NCBI GenBank assembly: GCA_905221605.1
Contig: CAJNDS010002087.1
Coordinates: forward strand, 445,001 to 509,000
Direction: 5' to 3'
Origin: Symbiodinium natans
Lineage: Eukaryota; Sar; Dinophyceae; Suessiales; Symbiodiniaceae
DNA: 64,000 bases
Shown here: piece after piece, positions 20,736-31,499 of the stretch
Layout: every line of letters starts with the position of its first letter
Position numbering within the stretch: position 1 is the first letter of the stretch
Notes under the pieces: model-generated
What the model was told of the DNA's origin: nothing
What the model saw: only the letters and a program-made list of their open reading frames with translations
Database searches by the model: none
Made by a program: the position numbers and the translations under genes

Positions 20736-23473
20736 GCCAAGAAGTTCGCGCAGCCTACCCTGAGTCGAGCCGCCCGCCGGCGCATCAAGGACCTCCTAGG
20801 TCGTTGGCATGGCCCACAGAGTCCGCTGACTTGGGTGTACTTTAAGCCTGTATGCACGAGAATGCCCAGTGGCGTGGTTACAGGTTGGCCCGGTTTGGTT
20901 CCATGAAGGGGTGGAGGTTGAGCGCTTCGGGCTTTGGGGCTGCGAGCTGGGGCCTAGGTTTAGGGCTTTGAGGGCTGTTTTATTCCGTACGAGGCACCAG
21001 ACCCGAGCATTGTAGGTTTGAGTCAGGCAGGATTTTAGCAGTGTTTAGGGATCAGGGTGCTCTCACTTGGTTCAATTGCCCAATGCACATTCCTTGCCTG
21101 GCAGGGGACGCCTTCCTCTTGGTCGCTGTGCTTGCAACACTTTGTGGAAGGTTGAGTCTTGTCATAAGCTCCGCTTTCCTCGGCTTACCTCTGTGGCGGG
21201 CTCAATCCCTAAACCCTAAACCCTTTGAAGCTTTCGGCTTCGGATTGTCTCATTCTCACACCGCGGCTGGAGATCCTAGAGGACTACTACATGCAGCGCC
21301 GGGCCGCGGGCGGAGCCGTGCTGGTGACCCCACGGCTCCTTGAGGCAGGATCCAGTACCTAAGGTTTTTTGTGTTCAGGGTTTGGGGCTTTACTGCACGA
21401 TGTTTGCCTAGTCTGTCGAAGGCCTTTCCCAGCCGACTTCAGGAGTCTGGGTTCAAGAGAAAGGGTTTAGGGGGGTTCAGGGTTTAGAGTGAAAGTGATG
21501 TGTAAATTTACATCATGAGACAGGCCCAGGTTGAAGAACAGGCGAGCTTCGTTTCATGAGCCTAATGGCAAGCATACAGGACCAGCAGAGCTGTACGTCG
21601 GGATTTTTCCGGCTGATCTGACATGCAACGATTCCAAGGTACCTGGATATGAGACAGGTGAGGATGAAGTAGTTGAAAAAACCAGGCGGCTTTTCTTCAC
21701 GACCGAGGACATGCTTCCATGCTTCGCATTGGGCCACAAATGAGGGGACATGGTTCCAGACAGTTACAGCCGATGCCGCATGTTGCACGAGCATAGTGAA
21801 AAATGGCTGGGGAAGGTGGTCAGCTGGGTACTGGCAACCACATCTGGAGGCTCCACTTCCCAAACAACCGAATTCTGAACCTTGCAGACCCTGCAACCCC
21901 TTTATACAAGCCTAAAGCTTAAAACCCTCCAATGAATCCCCGGACCCTACGAGCCCTAGAGCATATAAGCTCTAAACCCATTTTTCCCGTTTTTGTCCCC
22001 TGCAATTCCGCGTTTACGCCATGGGTGCCACTTTCAACCTTGAGTTCCCTTGCCATCCTGCCCCCATCTATGCGACTCTCAAGGCCCTCCAGGCGTTATT
22101 CAAGCCCCGAGCCCCAAACCCAGGCACCCCCAAACCCCTACGAAAACTCACGAAGCTCCTGGGTGATTGTTGAAAATCATCTCACATGTTTTATGCAGAC
22201 AAAAAACCCAACAAGGGATTTTTTTAAACAGCACCCCAACAAAATGGTGCAGAAACCCCAACCAAGAGCTGTGGGAGGCCCTGATCCGGCTTAGCGAGGC
22301 ACGGGCCAAGGCCGAGCTCCGGCGGTGGGTGCTGGTGCCTTGTGCTCCTTTGCAGGGCTCGGGATGTAGAAAGCACCCGAAACGGTGTTTTGAGGGCGTC
22401 TCCTCCTTCTGCTTGCAGTAGATTCTAGAGTAAAGCCATCATGAACCTTATGCCTTATACTCAGTATATGATTCGAAGGTTTATGGTAGGGCGTGGGGCA
22501 GTGATTTTAGGGGCTCGTGTTGAAGTTTGATCGCGGCTGAAGCGTGGAAGCCGCCTAGTGCCTGAAAAAGCGCGAAGAGAAGCCCAGGAATCGGACGTGG
22601 AGGATGTTATCGAGCTTCTCAGCTCTGGCTCAGACTTCCAGGAGGAGTTCCTCGAGCTGAGAGTTGTGGCATGTTTTGCCAGTTCCAGAGGCTTAAGACA
22701 TTTTCCTTTTTTGGTCAGAGAGCTGGCACAAAGCTGACAGAGAGACAGGGAGAGAGAGGAAAAATATGCAAAGGTGCATACACGTATTTGTTGGATTGGT
22801 ATGCCGTATGTAAACGTCTACTTGGGCGGTCCCTGCAAACACATCCTCGGGCCTTCGGAGCCCTCCGAGCTCAAAGGTTTCTTCAAGCGCCCATTCGCAA
22901 AGGGAAGTCGAAGCCCAACGCCATCGTCGATCGTGTTCTACAATTCCTGGACAGGCGTGCCCGTGCCGGGACAGCTCTTGAGAAGCAGTTTGACTTATGC
23001 TTTTGGAAGAAAGTTCGCCGACAAGGTCTGCCTAAAGCTAGACATGACTGACTCGTTCCTCAGAGGCGAGTAGGGAGAAGGTACCCTTAGTTCGACATAA
23101 TGGGCAAAGCTGCGGAACGCGGAAGACACCCCCAAAGCATCCCTAAACCCAAACCCTAAACCTAAGACCAATCCCAGCTGCCTCATCGAGGCGCTGGCGG
23201 AAGCCGCGAGTTCCAGGAGGCCGAGCTTCGTGCGGCCGCCGGGCCGGGCGCGGAGGGGCGCGATTGGGACAAAGCGCTGCAGCTGCTGAGTCCCGGCTTG
23301 CGCTTGGAGCTTGAGGCTTTGGGGGCGCTGTCGGTGTTACTTCGGTGCTGCCGCGTGTTGAGGTTGCTGGATTTGGCGTTTTGGGCTCGACGTGCTTGTT
23401 CCATGCGTTCATGGGTTTTCGGAGGCTTCTTTATCAAGCTGCGAGGCCCGAACTTCAAGCGTTTCCGGAAGTA
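20736..23473 (+). CDS. MCM8 helicase, exons 19-24 (lid and C-terminal winged-helix region)
   Basis: Exons 20736-20789 (KKFAQPTLSRAARRRIK), 21282-21344 (DYYMQRR...VTPRLLE), 22278-22324 (ALIRLSEARAKAELR), 22578-about 22627 (REAQESDVEDVIELL), about 22903-22956 (KPNAIVDRVLQFLDRR) and a last one from about 23191 (REFQEAELRAAA). The blocks match the MCM sensor-2 region (LE.LIRL.EA.A...LR), then the acidic DVED..E segment and a degenerate winged-helix end (DWDKALQLL). Donors are GA, GC and GT, then uncertain. The final frame stays open to a TAG near 23473, but the true last junction and stop are not resolved. The last two exons are less certain than the rest. Confidence 0.8.
23146..23163. repeat. 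Telomere-like CCCTAAA tract
   Basis: CCCTAAACCCAAACCCTAAACC, one unit degenerate, about 28 bp upstream of the last proposed MCM8 exon. Confidence 0.75.
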
Positions 23474-25205
23474 GAAGTAGAAGGTCATGCTTGGACCTGG
23501 CTTGAATGGCATAGAACTGTGTGCGTATGTAAGGGTGCGTTCTGCCAATCTCATCTATTTAAGATCACTTGCATGCTCACTGCGGCGTTTGCACTGGTGG
23601 CACGTTGGATTGGTGAGGCCACAGATTTCTGTCAAACAAGTTGAAGAGGTAGGTTCATCGGCACTGAAGGAACGACCCTGGAACGCTCACGCTCTCTGCT
23701 GGGGGCCGCTACATTTTCAACCCCAGCATGCGCTGACCACGCCCTGAGCCGTGAGGAACGTATCCTGAGTGTTTAATTCCGGCTGTACAGAGAAGTTCCG
23801 GAGACTTGCTTAGCGCAGGACGTGCGGGGGCAGCCCAAGGTCTATGGTACAATGCTGTACACTGCCATGATTCTGCATGTGTCTGCAGACTCATGGCCCC
23901 AGAAGTTAACTTTTGACATCACGGGCTGCGGCATGACCTGGTCTTACATTTTAGGGGACGACTTCAACCATGAGGGATGTGGGCACTATCTGAGAGTTGG
24001 GGCCCTTTTGCGGGCACCCAAAGACGCACCCTTAAACCTGAGACCTCTCTGCATTCGGCCAACAAAAGGAGCCCGACCTCCGATAACTGCCCATATGGTT
24101 TCGAAGTGCAACCGCCTCTTGGGTGCCTTCAGAGTCCCAGCAGAAGGGTCGGCCTTTTAGGGGTCATAGGAGGCCACATGATGGCTTGGTATGTAGGTCG
24201 TTTCTGGGATGTTCTGGAGGCATTCCTAGACAGCATCAGAGCCCTGCGCGCGCGGGAGGGCAAGGAAGCGCAAGACCAAGAAGCTGCTGGTTGGCCTTAT
24301 AGAGTTTAGAGTTCGAGGCGAGAGCACGCTTCACACTGCTTCAGGTTGGGGGTTTGGGGGCTTACGGGCTTCGTGGTTTAGGGCTGCAAGGGTTTATAAG
24401 CTCAGCGCATCTGAGGTTCTTGGAAGCACATGGTGTAACGCTGGGGTGCGCCTCGCAGCATCGCACTTATTCGTGAAGACAACCAACAAGCACGAGTAGA
24501 TTTGCATATGGTGGGACGGGTACACTTTACATATGTGTATATAGGTCTAGGGCAAAGAAACCCTCAGATGCCAAGACCGGACATTGCTTCGCTCTTGTTG
24601 CGGCCGCGGTCAGTCGCTCATCACCATGGAGTCCAGAATGGATACAAACCACATTCCCGTTAAGCATGTTTCCGTCCCTGGGCTTGGCTGGCCGCATCAT
24701 TTCCGAGCGCCGACGCTCTTGGATCATAGCGCTGCAAGAATGCCACAGGTCACCCTACAGAACATGTGTCGAGGTGTGAGGGCTGAAGACCCTACGTCAA
24801 CCCGGTCATTTAGTCAGCCAACACTACCAGCTTCAATTTGCGATGTGGTTGGGGCGGTTACGGGACGAATCATTTACCATGACTTAACTTGCTTTGGGGG
24901 TTTAAGCCGTTCTGCTCGGCCATGCAGCGGGATGACTCGCTGCCCGAGATCTACGGTGGCGACCCAGGGCCCTTCGGCATGTTGGATGTTGTATAAGTGA
25001 TCCAGCAGCTTGTGTTTTTGTAACGATTGCTCGTTGCTCGAGGTGCACTCACGGTTTAGAGATGTTTAGAGATGTTTCGTTAGGGCTTGCAGGCTTAGGT
25101 TTAGGGAGGTTCCAGGTGGCTGGCATGAATTGTCACCCACTTGTAATGTGCAGCCTAACCTTTAAGCCCCCAAACGTTCAATGGGCGTGCTGCAGCGATT
25201 GGAGT
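23474..25205. other. Spacer between MCM8 and pyruvate kinase
   Basis: No gene recognised. A possible exon at about 24911-24980 reads FCSAMQRDDSLPEIYGGD and so on. TTTAGGG-like words are frequent near 24300-24400 and 25095. The rest shows no motif. Confidence 0.4.
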
Positions 25206-25245
25206 GCTCAAGTCAGTTTCCCGCCATCGCACGCTCTCTGTCGGC

Positions 25246-26625
25246 ATGTCCCACGTTCCGATGCAGCCCAAGCGCGTCCTTGTCGCTGGAATTGCCGCAG
25301 CGGCTGTGGCAGCTCCACTTTTCGTGGCACCTTCCACGGGCACAGCGCCGGCAAAGGCCTTGCGTGGTGCAGGCGGTGCAGGCCCCTCCAGCACCCCGAG
25401 TGCGAGCCCAGCCGGCGTAGCCTCGGTCGGCGTCGGCGCCATGGCCCTGGCTGTGATCGGGGCCTCCAGCGCCAAGGCCAGCGCACGCAAGGCTCCCAAT
25501 CGAGTCCAGGTCGCCCGCCGGTCTGTAGAGACCTTTCGGCAAGGTGCTTTGGAGTATCCGGCAGCCTATGACAAGATCGCCGAGGTCAACAACAAGGAGA
25601 AGGAGGCCGACATCATCTGCACCATTGGACCAAAGTCTTGGGACCCCGAGGTTCTGGTTGAGCTCATGAAGGCCGGGATGAACGTGATCCGCTGCAACAT
25701 GTCCCACGGAGACCATGAGGAGCAGAGCATGAAGCTGGCCAACCTCGAGAAGGCATATGAGCTGGCCCCGGAGTTCAAGGGCAAGATGAAGATCCTGATG
25801 GACACCCGCGGCCCTGAGATTCGCACAGGAACCTTCGAGGTCTACAACTCCAAGAAGGATTTGAAGGCTGGTCAGGAGTTTAAGCTCGTCACCGACTACA
25901 GCCTGAAGGGTGATGAGAGCATGGTGGCGATCACCTACAAACAGCTGCCCAAGAGCGTCAAGCCGGGCCAGCGCATCCTCATCCAGGACGGCACCGTCAT
26001 CCTGGAGGTCACGGAAGCAAAGGACGACGAGGTCCTGTGCAAGGTTGTGAACAACTGCAAGCTGGGTGAGAAGAAGAATGTAAACGTGCCAGGCGTGAAG
26101 GTGGATATTCCAGTTGTGGGCGAGCGGGAGGTCAAGGACATTGCGGAATGGGCAGTCCCCAACGACGCCGACTACATCGCTCTCAGCTTCGTCCAAAGTG
26201 CTGATGATGTGAAGGAGTGCCGCAAGCATTTCGACGGTAAGGACATCAAAGTCATCTCCAAGATCGAGAACGTGGAGGGCCTGAAGAACTTCGAGGAGAT
26301 CCTGGCAGAATCGGATGGCATCATGGTGGCCCGTGGCGACCTGGGCATGGAGATTCCCATGGAGAAGGTTTGGATGGCTCAGAAGATGATGATCAAGAAG
26401 ACCAGGGCGGCTGGCAAGTATGCCGTGTGCGCCACAGAGATGCTGGCATCCATGGAGGACAAGCCGTTCCCGACCCGAGCGGAGGCCTGCGACGTGGCGA
26501 ACGCCATCTTGGACGGGGCAGACGCCGTGATGCTCAGCAGCGAGAGCGCCATGGGAAAGTTCCCTGTCGAGACGGTGAACACCATGAGGAGGATCGTCGA
26601 GGAGGCTGAGCATGCACTTGTGTAA
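25246..26625 (+). CDS. Pyruvate kinase, plastid-type leader, C-terminal domain absent
   Basis: Converts phosphoenolpyruvate and ADP to pyruvate and ATP. The upstream in-frame GTG at 25204 is not a plausible eukaryotic start, so I use the ATG at 25246; the ATG at 25261 is also possible. The leader has a hydrophobic stretch ([19 protein letters not shown]), an Ala/Ser/Pro/Gly-rich linker and a second hydrophobic stretch ([17 protein letters not shown]), as in bipartite plastid presequences of dinoflagellates. The catalytic core follows: [31 protein letters not shown], the signature [31 protein letters not shown] and [20 protein letters not shown]. The frame stops right after the barrel ([10 protein letters not shown]), so the roughly 120-residue regulatory C domain is missing. 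No introns, strong GC-rich codon bias, no neighbouring pathway genes. Confidence 0.93.
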   Translation: MSHVPMQPKRVLVAGIAAAAVAAPLFVAPSTGTAPAKALRGAGGAGPSSTPSASPAGVASVGVGAMALAVIGASSAKASARKAPNRVQVARRSVETFRQGALEYPAAYDKIAEVNNKEKEADIICTIGPKSWDPEVLVELMKAGMNVIRCNMSHGDHEEQSMKLANLEKAYELAPEFKGKMKILMDTRGPEIRTGTFEVYNSKKDLKAGQEFKLVTDYSLKGDESMVAITYKQLPKSVKPGQRILIQDGTVILEVTEAKDDEVLCKVVNNCKLGEKKNVNVPGVKVDIPVVGEREVKDIAEWAVPNDADYIALSFVQSADDVKECRKHFDGKDIKVISKIENVEGLKNFEEILAESDGIMVARGDLGMEIPMEKVWMAQKMMIKKTRAAGKYAVCATEMLASMEDKPFPTRAEACDVANAILDGADAVMLSSESAMGKFPVETVNTMRRIVEEAEHALV

Positions 26626-28686
26626 CTTGTGTCAGCGTGAACGTGTTGAGTTCGATCAGTCTCACTTGTAGCACTCTTGTAATTCATTCAGACCAGTTTC
26701 TGCTCAGCATACCCCAGTGTCCAAGCATAGCTGCAATCGAGCACAGTAAGCTGGGCTGGCCTCCCTCATGAATGTAGCTGACAGCAACAGAGCACAGGAT
26801 ATGTTGACAGTATCCAGCTGATATTTCTTCGCCTCAAGGCGGGTGCAGCTTTTTTCACATTCTTCGGCCCTCTCACATGGCAATCTTCATGCCAATCTTT
26901 GGCCCCAACAGTGGAGACATCTTCGTGATCGCAGAAGATCGCAAAACAAGACTTGCCAAGCCGAGACCCAGCTTGGGAGGTCCAGTGCAGTTGTGAGTGG
27001 GTGGGATGGTAATGCGGCCGCGAGCGGGGCCGGCGCTGTCACCGAAACGGCGTCAACATTCCTTGAAACTTTGCCTTTGTGTGTACTCACGGAGACCATG
27101 AAAGGCCCGAAGTGAAGATTTGGGGCGGGCATTTTCTGAGATGGCCACCCATCCACGCAACCCAAAGCTCATATCGCAAGTTACTTCTGCAGTGCAGACG
27201 GAGAAGTAGGAGTGCATGACGGGTCACAGCAGCCCTGTCAGCCCAATATAGGGGTCGGAATAATTGCTAATAGTATACCCTTGTGGTCCCTTTATTTTAT
27301 CAACCCCCCCCCCAAAAAAAAACAAAAAGAAGTATTCAAAGGCCCCTATGTTAGCTGGTCTTGCTCAGGAGGGGCCGGGGCCTCGCCGACCTCAAAGGCC
27401 GACAGTTTGGGGGCAATTGGGTGAGGGAGGGTTCAGGGTCTAGGGTTTAGAGTCTAGAGTTGAGGGTTTGGAGCTAGCTGGTGCTCTGAGCCTGGGCTAG
27501 GTGGTACTTGGAGATCCTTGAGGTGGTTCTGGGTTTAGGCCCCATGCTATGGGGCATGCTTTCCTCAGGCAGATGTGGGGTCTCCCTGGACCCTGGTGTT
27601 TCGGGCAGGCTGAAAGGTGACCTTTTTGCCTTGCAAGACTTCAGACTTCAGCTCAACAGTGCTGTAAAGTAGAGATCTTCTATTTTCGGACATGGACATG
27701 AGCTCTAACAATTTCGGCTTGAGAAGGTTTGTTTGATGATCGGGTAAGGCTTCTGGTTGGGTGGTTCACACAGCGCGTCAGGCTGGGATCCCCTGGACCG
27801 TCGCATTGAAGTCGAGAAGAAGGAGAAGTGCCTGATGCAGAATTCAGAATCTTTTTCGTATTGGGCAGTTCTCTTCATTACAGTCCCTTTCGGGTCGGAA
27901 ATGGGCCCGTTGGATGCGAAGCACCTGACATGGGCCCCACTTCAGGGAGCCACCAAATTAAGTTGTTTATTCAGATAGTCGTGCAGCAGTTGCGGGCCCG
28001 ATTGTTCCGTCATGCTTCCCTGCTCTTAGACCGAAGCCCAACGCCGAAAAGCATTGTTTCAGCTGGTTTGGGGATATCTTTCTGCTTTGCGGGCCAGCGC
28101 AAGCTCGAATTTCTCAATGGGTAAAGCCCGGATGGGGGTTTACAAAAACAGGGGATCCCAATTTGAACTCCCAAATAGTAGGATAAGGACCCCAAGAAGG
28201 TATCCCCCCTAATGTCGTAAGCCCCAAAGCCCATGAAGCCCGCCAAAGCATCGGACGGCTGGTGGCTCAGGTATGGCCAAGCTCTTCGTGATCAGATGGC
28301 CATGAGCCTCGCCTCTCCGAAGTTGCTGAGTTGTTTGTTCAGGTTTTTTGCAGCAGGATTGGAAGTCAAAGGAGAATCTACCTGTCCGCCTGTGACTCTC
28401 TTCATGCAGCTGCCGGGTCGCGAATCCTACCGCTCCGCCCCAAAGCCCGGTTGAAGTAATCTAAATCAGGGTTTATGAAGGGCTTTGCATAACACCATGA
28501 TGCCCCTCGGCCCCGAAACGCGTGCAACCCCGGCCAGCCACCAACATCCATAAACCCTTTTGTTCAACGCCTCGCAGAGTGGCTCTTGGAACCTTGCGAG
28601 TTAAAACGCTCAGGGGCTTAGAGTAGGTTTGTAGCCGAAACGGCGGCATAATCAGCGGCAAGGAACAGCGCCCGTGGCACCGGCGA
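26626..28686. other. Spacer with no assigned gene
   Basis: Contains inverted-repeat element copy 2 (27248-27349), a related short AT-rich element (28150-28193) and TTTAGGG-like words at 27440-27480. Open frames such as 28233-28454 have no recognisable motif. No pyruvate-kinase C-domain motif is visible. Confidence 0.4.
27248..27349. mobile_element. TATAGGGGTC inverted-repeat element, copy 2
   Basis: Begins TATAGGGGTCGGAATA and ends GTATTCAAAGGCCCCTA, the same ends as 19602-19702. The core differs and includes a C9-A9 run. Non-coding. Confidence 0.5.
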
Positions 28687-28776
28687 GGCCACGTCGACAT
28701 CGCCTTTGCCGCCCAGTCGCGGGAGCTCCTCGACAAGGGCCGCGGGCGAGGCGCGATTTTCGACGGTTCATACACC
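28687..28776 (+). CDS. Unassigned exon
   Basis: Following a GCGAG acceptor, the frame reads HVDIAFAAQSRELLDKGRGR, then GAIFDGSYT. Clear codon bias and exon-like borders. It may be the first recognisable exon of the coiled-coil gene that follows, or of a separate gene. Family not recognised. Confidence 0.45.
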
Positions 28777-29904
28777 TCAGCCTCAACCCAGAAGAAACCT
28801 CAAGCCTAAAAACCCTAAGAGACCCTATAACACCTAAACCTTAAAAAGCCCCTGTAGCCAAAACCTGAAAAAACAAACCACGAAAAACAAATCCTTGAAA
28901 AAGTGCGTGTGTGTGTGTGCAGCTTAGACGCGAGAAAAGCCGTGTGCACCTTAGACGCGGGCATGCCTTGTACCTTATAAACGGAGTTTCCGTACAGCGC
29001 TTGCACAAGTCGCCTAAAAATGCTGCGCCTTCTAGCTTGGTGTGTGTGTGTGTGTGGCGAGCTGTGCCAGGTGATCGCCTCACCTCATGCCTCACCTCAT
29101 TCGTCCGGGTTGCCTCTCGGAGCAATGCACGGAACCGATGGCGTGGCAGCCGCCAAGGCGGGTGTAGGGTGGGGGGTGGGGCGGGGTCAGCTTTCAGGGC
29201 GTAAAACCATGTTGCGCTTGAGAGGTTCAGGTTCCCAGTCTTCGGGCTTATGTCTTTGAAAAGGGGTTCAGATGTTCAAGCACTTCAGGCCAGTAAGTTT
29301 GGACCTGCTTTAGTGGTGCGTGGGCCCCCCTCCCCGCCCCAGATCAGTCGAAGCTGGTTTTGGCTCTCTTTACACGGTCCACGGGGTTTATATGATTTTG
29401 AAAGGATTTGAAAGGGAGGAGGCTAGATGAGTTTAAGAGGGACAGCGAGGCCCGGCAATTGAATTTAAAGGCGGGCCGCGCGAAATTCTCTTACGACACC
29501 CGGACTGTTTGACTTAATTGCGGATCCCACCTCGCACCCCCAAACAGTCCTGCGGTCCTGAATAGCCCTGCAAAATTGACTTCAAAGAGAGGGCCTCCAC
29601 TAAAGCTGGTCCAACAACACCGTGACGCAAAATCATCACGTCCCCTGTTTAGCAGGACCCCGAATATTGTAGTCATATTCCTCGCCAGGTGAAAAAACCA
29701 TGATATTGGGGGCGGAGGGGCGGGGGGAGGGAGGGTGCTCCGTCCCTGAACTTCTGAACTATCACTTACGGCCTGAGAGCTGGGCTTTAGGTTTTGTTTT
29801 GTTTTTGTGCTCGAGGGGCTCGGGTCAAGAATTCCTCAGAAGCTGGACGGTTGAATTCAAGGGTCCACCCAGCCGGCCAGCAAACCTCTAAGTTAACCCC
29901 GGAG

Positions 29905-31490
29905 GTGGCCCAAGTGCAGGAGATGATGCGCCAGCGCCTTCAGGCAGTGCATCCAGGCCTCAATGATTCAAAAGTTGTTGTTTATATTCCTTAAGTGGTC
30001 TGTAGGAACATCATCAAGCCGTAGAGAGCTAGAACATGAACAAGATGGGCGGAGACCCAGGCAGGATGAGCAGCACCGGCAGTGGCAAGAGGTCCAGCAC
30101 GCCCTGCGCCTTGGGCTTCATCTTGGGATGTGCTCCCTTTTATACTAGCAGTCCTTAATAGGGATCATAATAGGGGGTACTATAATCCCTATTAAGGACT
30201 GCTAGTATAAGTTAATAAGGGGGACCATCCCAAGCTTCATCTTCTCTCAGGTCTAAGGAGGGAGGGCTTTTGGGGGGCCTTGGGATGGCGACATCAGGGG
30301 TTTGCAGGGACGGTCAGCAGCTTTGCAAAAGCTTGCAGAATTCTACAGGCCTCAAATCCTCTGGGCCGATGCTATTTGGGCAGTTCTCTACATTGAGGTG
30401 CCTAGTTTAGGGAACTGCGTGCGTGAACAGCACAGGAACAACCAGCTACATGCCGCTCGAGAAGCTGCGGAACAGGCTGTGCAGCGGGAGTGCGCGGAGG
30501 CTATGCGTGGCCAGGCCATGAAGATGAAATTTAGGGTTTGGGCCTGTCGATACTCGTAGGTCAGGCACTTCGGTAGCACTTTGGTAGAATACAGTAAGGA
30601 TTTGTAGCAACCTAAAAAAGCCCTTAAACCCAATGCAGGAACCTTAAACCTTGGCTTATGGGCTTTTGGTTGTCTTGGGTTGGCTTTGTGAGCTCTTAGT
30701 ATAACTACGGAGCAGCAAGCCATCTCCAGAGATTTGTGTTTCCAGGCCATGGAGATCGACTCGCTGCGACGGGGACTGGATGAGGTCCTCTCTGCGCAGC
30801 GCGCGCGGGAGGAGCTCTCGGGCCACCGGGCGGAGGCCATGGCTGAAGAGCTGGCTGGGGCGCGGCAGGCCCTCCATCGGCTGGAGGCCGAGTCGGAGGG
30901 ATGTCGTGGCCAGCTTCAAAGCCTAGGGGGCGCAGTGCAGGAGCTGTCGAGGGCAAGGCAGGACCAGGCAGCTCAGCAGGAGGCGGTTTCGCGGGAGCTT
31001 GCAGACGCCAGAGCCTCCATGCAGCGGTTGCAGGCCCAGTCCGAGGACTTCCAGTCCCGGCTCCAGAGCCAGATGCAGGAGATGGAGCGACTAAGGGCTG
31101 AGAAGTCCGAGTGCGCGCGGGCCCATGAGGCCTGCGCCCGGGACAGAGCCCTGCTGTTTCAGAGGCTCCAGGAGGTTGAGTCGGGCCTCAGCGAGGCGCG
31201 AAGCCAGCCGGGGGCCCCAGACCGGTTTGGGGGGGTTTGGGAGACCAGCGTTTGCAGATTCTCATCGTCAAGGTCATCATCGTACGCAATCATCACAGAC
31301 AGGGTATTTGCACCAGTTCCATGCTACAACAACTCCGGGGCAATATCCGACGCCCGTCACATCTGTGGCACAGCTCTCAAGGCCTCACATTGAATGTGCG
31401 GATCCCCGCAGGCTCCGAGAACACAGCGCCGAGATCGAGCGGCTGAAGGCGAATCGGATTCACGGCGTGCATGATAGCAAAGCCTTGAGC
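29905..31490 (+). CDS. Coiled-coil protein, several exons
   Basis: Exon-like pieces: about 29905-29965 (EVAQVQEMMRQRLQAVHPG), possibly 30031-30115, about 30405-30530 (REQHRNNQLHAAREAAEQAV, RECAEAMRGQ), 30746-31240 (about 165 residues of Glu/Arg/Gln/Leu heptads such as EIDSLRRGLDEVLSAQRARE and ELAGARQALHRLEAESEG) and about 31407-31460 (RLREHSAEIERLKANR). The long central exon is an uninterrupted coiled coil with few prolines, typical of cytoskeletal, centrosomal or golgin-type proteins. No diagnostic domain lets me name it. The + strand and codon bias match its neighbours. A 111-bp inverted-repeat element (30123-30233) sits between the second and third pieces. Confidence 0.65.
30123..30233. 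mobile_element. 111-bp near-palindromic element with 8-bp target duplication
   Basis: Ends TTGGGATGTGCTCCCTTTTA / TTAATAAGGGGGACCATCCCAA, with the inverted homology running almost to the centre. Flanked by GCTTCATC at 30115-30122 and 30234-30241. Same terminal sequence and same duplication length as 19019-19089. Lies in an intron or beside an exon of the coiled-coil gene. Confidence 0.85.
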
Positions 31491-31499
31491 TTTCTATAG

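Noticed and set aside
25206-25212. GCTCAAG upstream of pyruvate kinase as a spliced-leader relic
   Set aside because: Only seven bases match the leader's 3' end and upstream bases do not agree; several such heptamers are expected by chance in 64 kb. The position is suggestive but the evidence is too weak.
25213-26613. 466-codon open frame on the - strand opposite pyruvate kinase
   Set aside because: It is a by-product of the strong codon bias of the pyruvate kinase gene; the + strand has every catalytic motif and the - frame has none.
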